This document shows positions 1 to 9,078 of a DNA stretch of 64,000 bases, one piece after another (position 1 is the first letter of the stretch; the number at the start of each line of letters is the position of its first letter). Source of the DNA: Chryseobacterium sp. KACC 21268. GTDB lineage: Bacteria; Bacteroidota; Bacteroidia; Flavobacteriales; Weeksellaceae. The DNA is taken from contig CP117875.1 of NCBI GenBank assembly GCA_028736075.1, forward strand, positions 868,001 to 932,000, written 5' to 3'. The notes beneath the pieces are model-generated. The model saw only the letters and a list, made by a program, of their open reading frames with translations. It was not told where the DNA came from and made no database searches. Made by a program: the position numbers and the translations under genes.

Positions 1-55
1 TGCAACGTTAGCTTAATTGAAAAATCGACTTTCAAATTTAAAGTAGAAAATAAAA

Positions 56-81
56 AACCAAAGTTCATCTTTGGTTTTTTT
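56..81 (+). terminator. Rho-independent terminator of an upstream gene
   Basis: An 8-bp stem (positions 56-63 paired with 69-76) with a 5-nt loop is followed by a run of seven T. It probably ends a transcript that enters from the left of the window, because hflX starts just downstream. The first 50 bases hold no gene I can recognise. Confidence 0.75.
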
Positions 82-126
82 GTCGAAAAATAGTATCTTG
101 TCAGAATCAGAAATTTAATTTTATAA

Positions 127-1347
127 ATGATAGAAAATAAAGAACATCAGTATGAAAAAGCGGTTTTGGTTGGTCTAATAACCCAAAATCAAAGCGAAGA
201 TAAACTGATAGAATATATGGACGAACTGGAGTTTCTGGCTTTCACAGCTGGCGCTACTGTTGATAAACGTTTTACCCAAAGACTTACTCAGCCAGATTCT
301 AAAACCTTCGTTGGTAAGGGGAAAATGGAGGAAATCCGTGATTATATAAAAGAGCAGAAAATCGGAACAGTCATTTTTGATGATGAATTGTCGCCGTCTC
401 AATTGAAGAATCTGGAGCGCGAGATGGAAGTCAAAGTTCTCGATAGAACCAATTTGATTCTCGATATTTTTGCCCAAAGAGCTCAAACTTCTTACGCAAG
501 AACGCAGGTGGAACTAGCTCAATATCAATATCTTTTGCCAAGATTGAGCAGGATGTGGTCTCACTTAGATAAACAAAAAGGGGGAATCGGGATGCGTGGA
601 CCTGGAGAAACGGAAATCGAAACCGATAGAAGGATTATCCGTGACCGAATCACCTTGTTGAAAGACAAATTGAAGGTCATCGACAAACAAATGGGAACGC
701 AACGTAACAACCGTGGAAAAATGGTTCGTACAGCGCTCGTTGGTTACACGAATGTTGGGAAATCTACCTTAATGAACGCCTTGTCAAAATCCGATGTTTT
801 CGCTGAAAATAAATTGTTTGCAACGCTTGACACAACGGTTCGTAAAGTTGTGATTGGAAATTTGCCTTTCCTTTTGACGGACACGGTTGGATTCATAAGA
901 AAGTTGCCGACTCAGTTGGTAGAAAGTTTCAAATCGACTTTGGATGAGGTTCGTGAAGCGGATTTGCTGATTCACGTTGTTGATATTTCCCACGAGAGTT
1001 TCGAAGACCACATTAATTCAGTGAACGAAATTCTTCAGGAAATCGATGCGCATCAGAAACCGATGATTATGGTTTTCAACAAAATCGATGATTTCAGTTA
1101 TGAGAAAAAGGACGAAGATGATTTGATGCCTGGTTCTCACAAAAATATTTCTCTGGAAGAATGGAAAAAAACGTGGATGGCAAAATCCAAATTCCCAACC
1201 GTTTTCATTTCAGCTTTGACGAAGGAAAATTTCCCGGAGATGAAAAAAATGATTTACGATGAGGTCCACAGGATTCACATTTCCCGTTTCCCTTACAACG
1301 ATTTGCTGTTCGAATATTTTGAGGACGAAGAAGAAGTCAATGAATAG
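127..1347 (+). CDS. hflX: GTPase HflX
   Basis: Ribosome-associated GTPase of the HflX family (Obg-HflX superfamily), known in other bacteria to split or rescue stalled 70S ribosomes under stress. The N-terminal HflX domain ends in the family's GPGETEIETDRR motif near residues 158-169. The G domain follows, with G1 GYTNVGKS at 206-213, G3 DTVGF near 252 and G4 NKID near 318. At 406 aa it is of normal family length. The next gene starts inside its last codons, so the two are probably co-transcribed. The family call is firm; the role in this organism is inferred. Confidence 0.95.
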   Translation: MIENKEHQYEKAVLVGLITQNQSEDKLIEYMDELEFLAFTAGATVDKRFTQRLTQPDSKTFVGKGKMEEIRDYIKEQKIGTVIFDDELSPSQLKNLEREMEVKVLDRTNLILDIFAQRAQTSYARTQVELAQYQYLLPRLSRMWSHLDKQKGGIGMRGPGETEIETDRRIIRDRITLLKDKLKVIDKQMGTQRNNRGKMVRTALVGYTNVGKSTLMNALSKSDVFAENKLFATLDTTVRKVVIGNLPFLLTDTVGFIRKLPTQLVESFKSTLDEVREADLLIHVVDISHESFEDHINSVNEILQEIDAHQKPMIMVFNKIDDFSYEKKDEDDLMPGSHKNISLEEWKKTWMAKSKFPTVFISALTKENFPEMKKMIYDEVHRIHISRFPYNDLLFEYFEDEEEVNE

Positions 1348-1987
1348 AATCTTTTTATTTTTCTTTTTGATGATGGCGACTTTTGGGTTTTCTCAGAAGT
1401 CAAAAATCAATTTGGATAATATCAAGAAAGAGATTGCGGACAAAGAATCCGATTTTTACTACGAGAAGATGCTTTTCAAATACAAAGCCTTGCCCAAATC
1501 CATAGACAGCATTGAAGCTAAGCATTTGTACTACGGCAGGGCTTTCTTAGAAAAAACTGTTTCTACAAGCGATGACGAATTCAAAAAATTATTGAAGGAT
1601 TTTAACAAAAAGAATTATCCGGAAACCATCGCAAAGACCAGAGATTTGCTTGCAAAAGACCCGACCAATCTGGATTTGCTGATGATAATGCTGCAATGTT
1701 ATGATAAACTGCAGGATGTGAAAAACTTCAGTTACTATCTCAGTCAGTTCAAATTGCTGACGAGCGCCATCTTAGATTCTGGCGATGGAAAGTCGGAAGA
1801 TTCCGCATACGTTGTCAACTCTGTCGGCGACGAATATATTTTAATCAATGTCATCCAGATTCCTAGACAAGCCTCCAGGTCGTCCAAACCTGCAACTGGC
1901 GGAATGTTTGACATTTGGGAAAACAACAATACAAAAACCTACATCAAAGTCATTTATAACGACTTAATGGAGTCTAAATTTAGATAA
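1340..1987 (+). CDS. DUF4919-like exported protein
   Basis: The chosen start at 1340 overlaps the hflX stop by 8 nt and gives a clean signal peptide (MNRIFLFFFLMMATFGFSQ, cleavage after FSQ). An in-frame ATG at 1259 would put the signal peptide internally. The mature protein of about 195 residues is helical and lysine-rich and ends with the pattern FDIWENNNTKTYIKV, which I associate with the Bacteroidota DUF4919 family. It is likely periplasmic. No catalytic motif is visible and the function is unknown. The DUF4919 name is from memory of family appearance, so moderately sure. Confidence 0.7.
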   Translation: MNRIFLFFFLMMATFGFSQKSKINLDNIKKEIADKESDFYYEKMLFKYKALPKSIDSIEAKHLYYGRAFLEKTVSTSDDEFKKLLKDFNKKNYPETIAKTRDLLAKDPTNLDLLMIMLQCYDKLQDVKNFSYYLSQFKLLTSAILDSGDGKSEDSAYVVNSVGDEYILINVIQIPRQASRSSKPATGGMFDIWENNNTKTYIKVIYNDLMESKFR

Positions 1988-2000
1988 AACAAAAATATTA

Positions 2001-3272
2001 ATGGAGTTATATTACTCATTCTCAGTCCTAATCGTTTTAGCATCACTATTTGCTTACATCAATCACAGAATTCTAAAATTGCCAAGTGCGATTGGAATTA
2101 TGGTCATCGCTATTGTCGTTTCTGTCACTTTGGTTGCGTCTGGCGATAATTTTTTACCAAAGACCACCAGCCATTTGACCGAACTAATCAACAATTTTGA
2201 TTTCACCGAAGTTCTGATGGGCGCAATGTTAAATTTCCTGCTTTTCGCTGGCGGAATCCATATTAACATCAAAGATTTAAAGGAACAATTTGGTCCAGTC
2301 GTGATATTTTCGACGGTCGGCGTGATTATTTCCACGTTTGCTGTCGCTTTTGGCGCTTATTATCTGTTGCCTTTTGCTGGTGTTCAGATTCCCTTTATTT
2401 ACTGTTTGGTTTTCGGCGCATTGATTTCCCCGACCGACCCAGTGGCGGTTCTAAGTATTTTGAAGCAGGCAAATGTTTCGAAATCATTGGAAACCAAAGT
2501 GGCCGGAGAATCACTTTTCAATGATGGTATGGCGGTCGTGGTTTTCACGGTTGTACTACAACTGGCCATCGGAAAAGAAATCGATTTGAATGTCGAAAGC
2601 ATCGGCTTGCTACTTCTTCGTGAAGCTGGTGGTGGATTGCTTTTAGGTGTTCTTCTTGGATTATCCGCTTCCAGAGCGATGCGGATGGTGGATGACTATA
2701 TTATTTCCGTATTAATCACATTATCAGTCGTTATGGGCGGTTACTTGATTGCTCACGAGATGCATATTTCTGCACCTTTGGCGATGGTTGCTGCCGGATT
2801 ATTTATGGGGAATTTCAGCGAAAGTTTCAAAATGAAATCCGAAACGCAGGATTATTTGATTAAATTCTGGGAATTGATTGATGAAATTATGAACGCCGTT
2901 CTGTTCCTGTTTATTGGTTTTGAATTACTGTTAATCAAAGACTTAAATGAATATTTGGTTGCTGGCGGAATTTGTATTTTAATCGTTTTATTGGCGCGTT
3001 GGGTGGCGATTTTTGTTCCGACGAAGTTTATGTCATTGAGATATCGATTCAGTCCACAAACTGTGAAAGTTCTGGTTTGGGGTGGAATCCGTGGTGGTGT
3101 TTCCATAGCCTTGGCATTGTCGATTCCCCAAAATGAATATAACAAAATCATTATTAGTATCACGTATTGTGTCGTAGTCTTTTCGATTGTAGTTCAAGGT
3201 CTTACGATTGGAAAAGTAGCCAATCCGAATAAGATTGCAGTAGAGGAAAAAATTTTAGAAGACGTCAAGTAA
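2001..3272 (+). CDS. CPA1-family Na+/H+ antiporter (NhaP-type)
   Basis: Inner-membrane cation:proton antiporter of 423 aa with about 12 hydrophobic segments. Family signatures are the TDPVAVLS stretch near residues 145-152, GESLFNDG near 169-176 (the ND pair is the ion-binding site in the family) and GGIRGGVSIALAL near 363. It lacks the long cytoplasmic C-terminal domain of some NhaP proteins, ending shortly after the last helix. It starts 13 nt after the DUF4919 gene and is probably co-transcribed with it. Ion specificity (Na+ or K+) cannot be read from sequence. Confidence 0.9.
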   Translation: MELYYSFSVLIVLASLFAYINHRILKLPSAIGIMVIAIVVSVTLVASGDNFLPKTTSHLTELINNFDFTEVLMGAMLNFLLFAGGIHINIKDLKEQFGPVVIFSTVGVIISTFAVAFGAYYLLPFAGVQIPFIYCLVFGALISPTDPVAVLSILKQANVSKSLETKVAGESLFNDGMAVVVFTVVLQLAIGKEIDLNVESIGLLLLREAGGGLLLGVLLGLSASRAMRMVDDYIISVLITLSVVMGGYLIAHEMHISAPLAMVAAGLFMGNFSESFKMKSETQDYLIKFWELIDEIMNAVLFLFIGFELLLIKDLNEYLVAGGICILIVLLARWVAIFVPTKFMSLRYRFSPQTVKVLVWGGIRGGVSIALALSIPQNEYNKIIISITYCVVVFSIVVQGLTIGKVANPNKIAVEEKILEDVK

Positions 3273-3282
3273 TTATTTAAAA

Positions 3283-3912
3283 ATGAAAGTCATAGACATC
3301 GAAAACTGGAAGAGAAAAGAACATTTCCAATTCTTTTCCGGAATGAAAAGTCCCTATTTTGGAATCGTAACCGAAGTTGATTGTACCGAAACATTTCAAT
3401 TGGCAAAAGAGAATAACGAATCTTTCTTTGCTCATTATCTTCACAAATCAATGAAAGCCGTCAACTCAATTGAAGAATTTGGTTATCGGATTGTAAATGA
3501 TAAAGTTATAGCCTTTGATGTAGTACACGCTGGTTCTACAATTGGACGAAATGACGGAACGTTTGGATTCTCTTATTTCGAATATTCCGATGATTTTCAA
3601 ATCTTTAACCAGAATTTGCAAAATGAAATTGACGAGGTTCAAAATTCAACAGGTTTGAGGATTAAAAACGAATCACTTCCGCCCAATCATATCCGACATT
3701 CCACTATGCCTTGGACGACTTTTACAGGTTTGCTTCATCCGACAGATTTCGACCCAAAAGAATCGATTCCCAAAATTGTTTTCGGAAAATTCTCAGAGAA
3801 AGATGGCCGAAAAATGCTACCAGTTTCTATCGAAGGACATCACGGTTTGATGGATGGTTTTCATCTGGCGAAGTATTTGGAAGCGTTTCAGAAGGAATTA
3901 AATTTAGGATAA
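3283..3912 (+). CDS. Type A chloramphenicol acetyltransferase-like protein
   Basis: 209 aa, close to the 213-220 aa of classical CAT enzymes. The signature HHGLMDG lies at residues 186-192, so the equivalent of the catalytic histidine is His187 and of the structural aspartate Asp191. The family transfers acetyl from acetyl-CoA to a hydroxyl of chloramphenicol or another acceptor, as a trimer with the active site at subunit interfaces. The gene sits among core genes with no mobile element nearby, which argues for a resident enzyme rather than a recently acquired resistance gene. Whether it modifies chloramphenicol is not known. Its stop directly abuts the next start. Confidence 0.85.
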   Translation: MKVIDIENWKRKEHFQFFSGMKSPYFGIVTEVDCTETFQLAKENNESFFAHYLHKSMKAVNSIEEFGYRIVNDKVIAFDVVHAGSTIGRNDGTFGFSYFEYSDDFQIFNQNLQNEIDEVQNSTGLRIKNESLPPNHIRHSTMPWTTFTGLLHPTDFDPKESIPKIVFGKFSEKDGRKMLPVSIEGHHGLMDGFHLAKYLEAFQKELNLG

Positions 3913-4629
3913 ATGTCATTGTTAAAAGAAGTTAAACAAGCTTTATCAGATTTATCGATTCCTGAAAATGTAGAAATTTTGCAAAAATTCTTCAAAACGG
4001 GAAAAGGAGAGTATGCTGAAGGTGATTTGTTCATCGGTGTGCGAGTTCCTGACCAACGAAAAGTCGCAAAGGAATTCTATAACAAAATTTCTCTTGAAGA
4101 ATTAAGCGAACTTTTGTCATCCAAATATCACGAGCATCGTTTGACGGCTTTGCTGATGTTGATTCTGAAATTTGAAAAGTCAAAAGAAAAATCCCTGCAA
4201 AAAGAAATCATCGATTTTTATTTGAGCCATCTCGATTTTATTAATAATTGGGATTTGGTGGATACATCGTGTTACAAGATTTTGGGGCGGTATTGTTTTG
4301 AAAATCAAGAAGAAAAGCTGTTAATCGATTTGTCGAATTCTGATAAAATGTGGAAAAAACGAATCGCAATTGTTGGAACGATGCATTACATCAAGAAAGG
4401 AAGTTTCGAACTCACGAAAGAATTTGCTGAGCGAAATCTACATCATCCACACGATTTGATGCACAAGGCCAACGGCTGGCTTCTCCGCGAAATGGGAAAT
4501 AAAAACGAACAGGAATTGTTGGGTTTCCTCAATTTGCATTACAAAGAAATGCCAAGAACTTGCCTGCGATACGCGATTGAAAAACTGGATGAAAGTTTGC
4601 GTCAGGATTATTTGAAAGGAAGGATTTGA
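3913..4629 (+). CDS. DNA alkylation repair protein (AlkD-like)
   Basis: 238 aa with the helical HEAT-like repeat layout of AlkD glycosylases. Recognisable blocks are GDLFIGVRVPDQRKVAKEF near residues 36-54, NNWDLVDTSC near 111-120, and the WKKRIAIVGTMHYIK stretch near 144-158. The NNWDLVD block carries the Trp and Asp that AlkD proteins use around the lesion. AlkD removes N3- and N7-alkylated purines without base flipping. The ATG follows the CAT-like gene's stop codon with zero spacing, so translational coupling is likely. Confidence 0.88.
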   Translation: MSLLKEVKQALSDLSIPENVEILQKFFKTGKGEYAEGDLFIGVRVPDQRKVAKEFYNKISLEELSELLSSKYHEHRLTALLMLILKFEKSKEKSLQKEIIDFYLSHLDFINNWDLVDTSCYKILGRYCFENQEEKLLIDLSNSDKMWKKRIAIVGTMHYIKKGSFELTKEFAERNLHHPHDLMHKANGWLLREMGNKNEQELLGFLNLHYKEMPRTCLRYAIEKLDESLRQDYLKGRI

Positions 4630-4749
4630 TTAAATATCGGGGAAATTTACAATCACCAGAATTCTTGGCGCAGAAATGGATTTGAAAAATCGAATGAAAG
4701 ATTAATCGTGAATTACGGCTTCAAACGCATTTTTCTTCATTGAAAAAAT

Positions 4750-4757
4750 TACCTTTG
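4750..4757 (+). promoter_or_regulatory. Bacteroidota -7 promoter element for the 4780-8724 operon
   Basis: TACCTTTG matches the TAnnTTTG consensus and lies 22 nt before the GTG start at 4780. No clear -33 TTTG box is visible. The 150 nt between the AlkD-like gene and this operon hold no other recognised feature. Confidence 0.5.
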
Positions 4758-4779
4758 TTAAAACTCAATTCCTAATTCT

Positions 4780-5445
4780 GTGAAGATTATCAAATATTTT
4801 TTTCTTTTCTGCATTTTCTTTAGCCTGACAAGTTGCTTCGATATTATTGATAAAATAAGTCTGAGAGCCGATGGAAGCGGAGAATATGCCGTGATTCTGA
4901 ATGCCAGCAAAAGCAAAACGCGTCTTCAATCCATTTCAAAAATGGAAACCATCAACGGTAAAAAAGTTCCTAAAAAACCGGAGATTGAAAATAAAGTGAA
5001 TCAGGCTTCCAACATTTTCAAAAGCGTACAGGGAATCAGCAATGTGAAAACGAGTTTGGATTTTGATAATTTCATTATTAAACTGAGTTGTAACTTTAAG
5101 AAAATCGAAAATATCAATGCAGGTTTGGAACAATTGAAAGCCAAAAACATCATCGGAAAGACGGTTCCGACACAATTGTACAAACAAAATGTTGCTGAAA
5201 AAACTTTCATCAGAAACAAAATCGGAAGTTATAAAAATGATTACGACAAGCTGAGCAAAGCCGACAAAGAGGTTTTCAGCGATGCGACTTACACGTCAAT
5301 TTTACAATTCGAAAACGTGATAAAATCTCAGACCAACAATTCTTACATAGTGTCACCCAACAAAAAAGCAATAAAACTGAATGGGAATATTCTGGATTTT
5401 ATCCTTCAGAAAAAACAGATTCAAAACACCATCTCATTAAACTAA
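4780..5445 (+). CDS. Putative lipoprotein, GTG start
   Basis: 221 aa beginning with GTG. There is no upstream in-frame ATG, and the signal peptide starts exactly here, which decides the start. A type II signal peptide ends in the lipobox LTSC (Cys near residue 19), so the protein is probably lipid-anchored in the envelope. Mature sequence begins FDIIDKISLRADGSGEY, a 'DGSGEY' opening I have seen in other Bacteroidota lipoproteins of unknown role. No enzyme motif is visible. It is the first gene of an apparent three-gene operon of exported proteins. Confidence 0.75.
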   Translation: MKIIKYFFLFCIFFSLTSCFDIIDKISLRADGSGEYAVILNASKSKTRLQSISKMETINGKKVPKKPEIENKVNQASNIFKSVQGISNVKTSLDFDNFIIKLSCNFKKIENINAGLEQLKAKNIIGKTVPTQLYKQNVAEKTFIRNKIGSYKNDYDKLSKADKEVFSDATYTSILQFENVIKSQTNNSYIVSPNKKAIKLNGNILDFILQKKQIQNTISLN

Positions 5446-5466
5446 TCCAAGAAAAACATTAAAACT

Positions 5467-7503
5467 ATGAAATCAATTTTACTCAAAAAACAACTCGTGT
5501 TTTTCTTGATATTTTGTTGCGCTTTTGCGTTTTCTCAAACCAAAATTCAGGTTCCTGCGAGCTCCGTATTTTATATGGAAGTCAATGGAAAACTGCTGAA
5601 CAGCAAAACCAACTGGCAAAAACTCAATCCAATTTTACAAAATCTGAATAAGAATGACCAAGAGAAACCAACCTGGAAAGACTTCTCGGACACAGGAATT
5701 AAAAATGATGCGAAACAGTATCACTATATCAATTTCAATGATTCTATCAAGAGTTACACAGCGCATTTGATTTTGGAAGATGCAACGAAGTTTGTAGAAT
5801 TCATCAAGGTTTCATCAAAGAAAGAATTGGAAATCACGAAGAAAAACAAATATTCTTTCACCAATTTGAATGACGATACTTTTGTGGCTTGGGACGGAAA
5901 AAGAGCTGTGATTTCTGGAATTAGCTACACGAAGAAATTTCCAAAATTCGATTATGATTATGCTGCTGACAGTACAGTAGTTGTAAGTGTAGAAGAACCT
6001 CCGATGATAGATAGTGCCTATGCAGAACCAGATTCCACTTACTATGAACCAGAAAAACCTTTCAATTACAAAGATGAAATCCAATATTTGAAGGACGAAA
6101 TCAAATATCAAAAAGCGGACATCAAGGAACATCAAGAGGAAATTGTTCGCCTCCAAAAAGATATCAAATATCTAGAGAAACACCATAAATATCCGGAAGA
6201 GAAAAAAGCAACGACGGAATTGGATGAAGTTGCCTCTGCAAAACCGACTGAGGAATACGACGAGGAAGCAGAAGATTTGGCCTATCAAAAGGAAATGGAT
6301 TCTATCAAAGCTGCAGATTTCAAAATCGTGAAAGCCTTTGCAGAAAAGGATTTTGACAGATATTTTGATTCCAATATGGAAGTTGAAGTTCCAAAGGAAA
6401 TGGTCAAATTCCAGGACGCGAATTCGGATGTTTTCGTTTATTCCAATTATGGTGAGATTGTCAAAAATGGTGCTTATAAAGATTTGGCGAAGCTTTACAA
6501 TTTCGGGGATTTGATTGATAATCTGTACAATTCCAATTCGTCTTACAATTTGTATTTTGATAAAAATAAAGTAAAAGTAATAAGTAATTATCAACACAAA
6601 GACAGCGAAATTCAGAAGCGTTTTTCAGCGCTTTACAATGGTAAGAAGAATAAAAAACTAATGTCCCTGATTTCCGACAAAAGTGTTGGTTATTATGCGA
6701 TAAACGTTGATGGACACAAGTATTTTGATTTGATGTACAGTTTATTCGAAAGCAAAAATGATACGGGCAAATATCAAAAAGAGCTGGAACTGATGATGGA
6801 AACGATTAAGATAGTTTTGGACGAAGAAGCCATCTCAAAAATCGCTCCCGGAAACGGCGTTTTTGTATTGAATGCGCTGAATACCAAAAAGGTAGAATAC
6901 ACAGATTATGAATATGATGATAGCTTCAACGACAAAGAAATTAAGAAAACTAAGGATGTTGTTGTTCCAGATTTCACCTTTGCTTTTGCAACTGAGAACG
7001 AAAATTACTGGAAACGTGTTTTCGAAGTATTGACAACGAACAAAGAATTATCGCAAAAATTTGCTAAGAATGGCGATATCTATTATCTGAAAAAAGACCC
7101 AAAAAACAGCAATTACATCGACCAAGTTTATTTCACGGTCAAAGAAAACATCGTTTATTTAACGACGTCGCTGGAGAATCTTGTTCCTAAAAAACAATCT
7201 GCCGTTTCGCAAAAATGGGCGAAAGATGCGGCAAAACATCCTTCCTCGGGAACAATCAATATGCAGCGATTGTTGCAAGGTTTGGAGAAGGAATTCACAA
7301 CGATTTCTCAGAAAGAAGGATTTAATCTTTTCCGAAAAAATATCGGTGATGTCTATTTCAAAAGTGAGGTGAAAAAAGAAAGTATTGAAACAGAATTCAA
7401 CTACACCACGCCAAATTCTTCCGAAAATAGTTTGATGTATTTCTTCGATTTTTGTAATGATTTGATTAAGATTTCTGAGAAAGAAACGTCAACCGCTTTG
7501 TAA
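5467..7503 (+). CDS. Exported protein of unknown function with central coiled coil
   Basis: 678 aa with an N-terminal signal peptide ending AFAFSQ (about residue 24). The mature N-terminus has the pattern VPASSVFYMEVNGKLL, then an acidic Pro/Glu/Tyr-rich linker near 180-200, then a charged coiled-coil stretch rich in Lys, Glu and Asp near 200-240. The C-terminal two thirds look globular. A YDDSFNDKE motif near residues 481-489 recurs in the next gene's product, as does the VP..A N-terminus. The two therefore look like divergent tandem paralogues. I do not recognise a characterised family; DUF4836-like is possible. Confidence 0.7.
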   Translation: MKSILLKKQLVFFLIFCCAFAFSQTKIQVPASSVFYMEVNGKLLNSKTNWQKLNPILQNLNKNDQEKPTWKDFSDTGIKNDAKQYHYINFNDSIKSYTAHLILEDATKFVEFIKVSSKKELEITKKNKYSFTNLNDDTFVAWDGKRAVISGISYTKKFPKFDYDYAADSTVVVSVEEPPMIDSAYAEPDSTYYEPEKPFNYKDEIQYLKDEIKYQKADIKEHQEEIVRLQKDIKYLEKHHKYPEEKKATTELDEVASAKPTEEYDEEAEDLAYQKEMDSIKAADFKIVKAFAEKDFDRYFDSNMEVEVPKEMVKFQDANSDVFVYSNYGEIVKNGAYKDLAKLYNFGDLIDNLYNSNSSYNLYFDKNKVKVISNYQHKDSEIQKRFSALYNGKKNKKLMSLISDKSVGYYAINVDGHKYFDLMYSLFESKNDTGKYQKELELMMETIKIVLDEEAISKIAPGNGVFVLNALNTKKVEYTDYEYDDSFNDKEIKKTKDVVVPDFTFAFATENENYWKRVFEVLTTNKELSQKFAKNGDIYYLKKDPKNSNYIDQVYFTVKENIVYLTTSLENLVPKKQSAVSQKWAKDAAKHPSSGTINMQRLLQGLEKEFTTISQKEGFNLFRKNIGDVYFKSEVKKESIETEFNYTTPNSSENSLMYFFDFCNDLIKISEKETSTAL

Positions 7504-8724
7504 ATGAAAAGAGCAATCATCCTTCTTGCAGTCCTGTTTTTTGTCGCGGTTGTCGGCTATTTTTTCTGGTCTCTGAAAGATAAGGATTTGAAGGCTGTTC
7601 CTAGAAACGCGGATGTTTTGGTTTTGGTCGATTTTAAAAAATTGTCAGAAGAATACATTTTGACTTTACTAAAAAATCCTTCCAAATGGTTTGAAACTTC
7701 AAAAGGTTCTTTTAAAAATAGTGGCGTAGAAGTTCCAGATTATGTTCAGATTTTCCATTTGAAAGACACCAGTTTCTCTGAATGGTACAGCGTTTTTGAA
7801 ATTTCGGATAAAGAAAAACTTGTCAAATTTTTGAACGAGAAAGGTTTTAAATTAATTAAAAATAATCTCTACAAAAAGAACCAATTTTCTGTAAAAATCG
7901 AAGCTTCAAAGTGTGTTGTCGGATTTTCAAATTCAAATTTTGAAAAAACGACGGCTGAAATTTTCAATTCAAAATTCAAAAATTTGTACGCTGACGAATT
8001 GATAAATAACTCAATTGCCAGCGTTTCTTACTTTGCCAAATCCAAGATTCAAAAGTTTGCAGTTTATATGAATGATGAGAATATCGAAATCAAAACGAAA
8101 AGTTTAGACGACCATTTTTCATCGATGATTTCAGATTTGGACAAGCAAACATCGTTTTTGAAGTTAGAGTTGGATTCAACCAACATAAAATTTGCATCCG
8201 CATTATTCAATAAAAAACTGAGCGATTCCATAAAAATCAATTCGCTTTCTGCCGTTGCAGAAGTGGAAATGGTCAAAGATAAAATCATCAGTTATAGTTA
8301 TGATGACGATTTCAATGAAGTGGAAAAGGTGAGTTATCAGCAGATTCTGCAACCCAATTATTCCATCAATTTGCAAAGTTGGGAATCGGAAAATCTCTGG
8401 TTGTATTTCCAGCAGAAGAATTGGATTAATGCTCAAAGTCAGTTCACGCCAATTCCTTTTCAGCCGAATGTCATTAAGAAAAACGGAAGCGACATTTCAA
8501 TTAGTTCTACAAGAAAAGCAATAGATTTTGGACAGCGTTTTTCCGGCAATTATGTTTTTTTTAAAAATAATCCGTTATTAATTAAATCAATCAAATCGCT
8601 TTCGGCTTCGGAAAAGAAAGCCATTTCGAATATCGATTACAGTTTTTATGGCAACAAAGGCGATTATTTTTACTTGAACATTAACTTTAAAAAAGAAAAA
8701 TTACCACTTATTTTGAGATGGTAA
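7504..8724 (+). CDS. Membrane-anchored exported protein, divergent paralogue of the preceding gene
   Basis: 406 aa starting directly after the previous stop codon (no spacer). Residues 4-24 form one hydrophobic segment without an obvious cleavage site, so it is probably an N-terminal anchor with the rest in the periplasm. The segment is followed by the pattern AVPRNADVLVLVDFKKL, which parallels the mature N-terminus of the preceding protein. A YDDDFNEVEK motif near residues 266-275 parallels that protein's YDDSFNDKE. No catalytic motif is visible, and the function is unknown. Confidence 0.7.
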   Translation: MKRAIILLAVLFFVAVVGYFFWSLKDKDLKAVPRNADVLVLVDFKKLSEEYILTLLKNPSKWFETSKGSFKNSGVEVPDYVQIFHLKDTSFSEWYSVFEISDKEKLVKFLNEKGFKLIKNNLYKKNQFSVKIEASKCVVGFSNSNFEKTTAEIFNSKFKNLYADELINNSIASVSYFAKSKIQKFAVYMNDENIEIKTKSLDDHFSSMISDLDKQTSFLKLELDSTNIKFASALFNKKLSDSIKINSLSAVAEVEMVKDKIISYSYDDDFNEVEKVSYQQILQPNYSINLQSWESENLWLYFQQKNWINAQSQFTPIPFQPNVIKKNGSDISISSTRKAIDFGQRFSGNYVFFKNNPLLIKSIKSLSASEKKAISNIDYSFYGNKGDYFYLNINFKKEKLPLILRW

Positions 8725-8739
8725 AATGAAAAAGATTAG

Positions 8740-9075
8740 ATGGATTATTTAGAGTTTTTCCCTTTAAGAACGGCGGTTCATTACTTTTTGCACTTCATTT
8801 TTCCCGCCGTGATTGCCTACGTTTTTTTCAAGAAAGATTGGCGAAAAGCTTATCTGATAATGTTGGGAACGATGCTTGTGGATGCAGACCATCTTCTCAG
8901 TACACCGATTTTTGCGCCAGAGCGACTTAGCATCAATTTCCATCTTTTTCACACGTATTGGGCGATGGGAATTTACGTTTTGCTTTTGTTTTTCAAAGGC
9001 GTTCCAAGAATTATCGGTGTTGGATTATTATTCCATATGTTGACGGATTGGATTGATTTTCAGTTAATAATGTAA
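8740..9075 (+). CDS. DUF6122 family membrane protein
   Basis: 111 aa with three to four hydrophobic segments and conserved polar residues: HYFLHFIFPA near the N-terminus, VDADHLLSTPIFAPERLSI in the middle, FHLFHTYWAM, and LLFHMLTDWIDFQ at the end. The repeated His and Asp pattern is typical of the small Bacteroidota DUF6122 family. These residues suggest a metal site within the membrane, but no activity is known. It converges with the globin gene with only 3 nt between the stops, so no terminator fits between them. Confidence 0.8.
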   Translation: MDYLEFFPLRTAVHYFLHFIFPAVIAYVFFKKDWRKAYLIMLGTMLVDADHLLSTPIFAPERLSINFHLFHTYWAMGIYVLLLFFKGVPRIIGVGLLFHMLTDWIDFQLIM

Positions 9076-9078
9076 TAA

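Noticed and set aside
1259-1339. N-terminal extension of the DUF4919-like protein from an ATG at 1259
   Set aside because: It would overlap hflX by 89 nt in another frame and bury the signal peptide; the ATG at 1340 gives a normal signal peptide.
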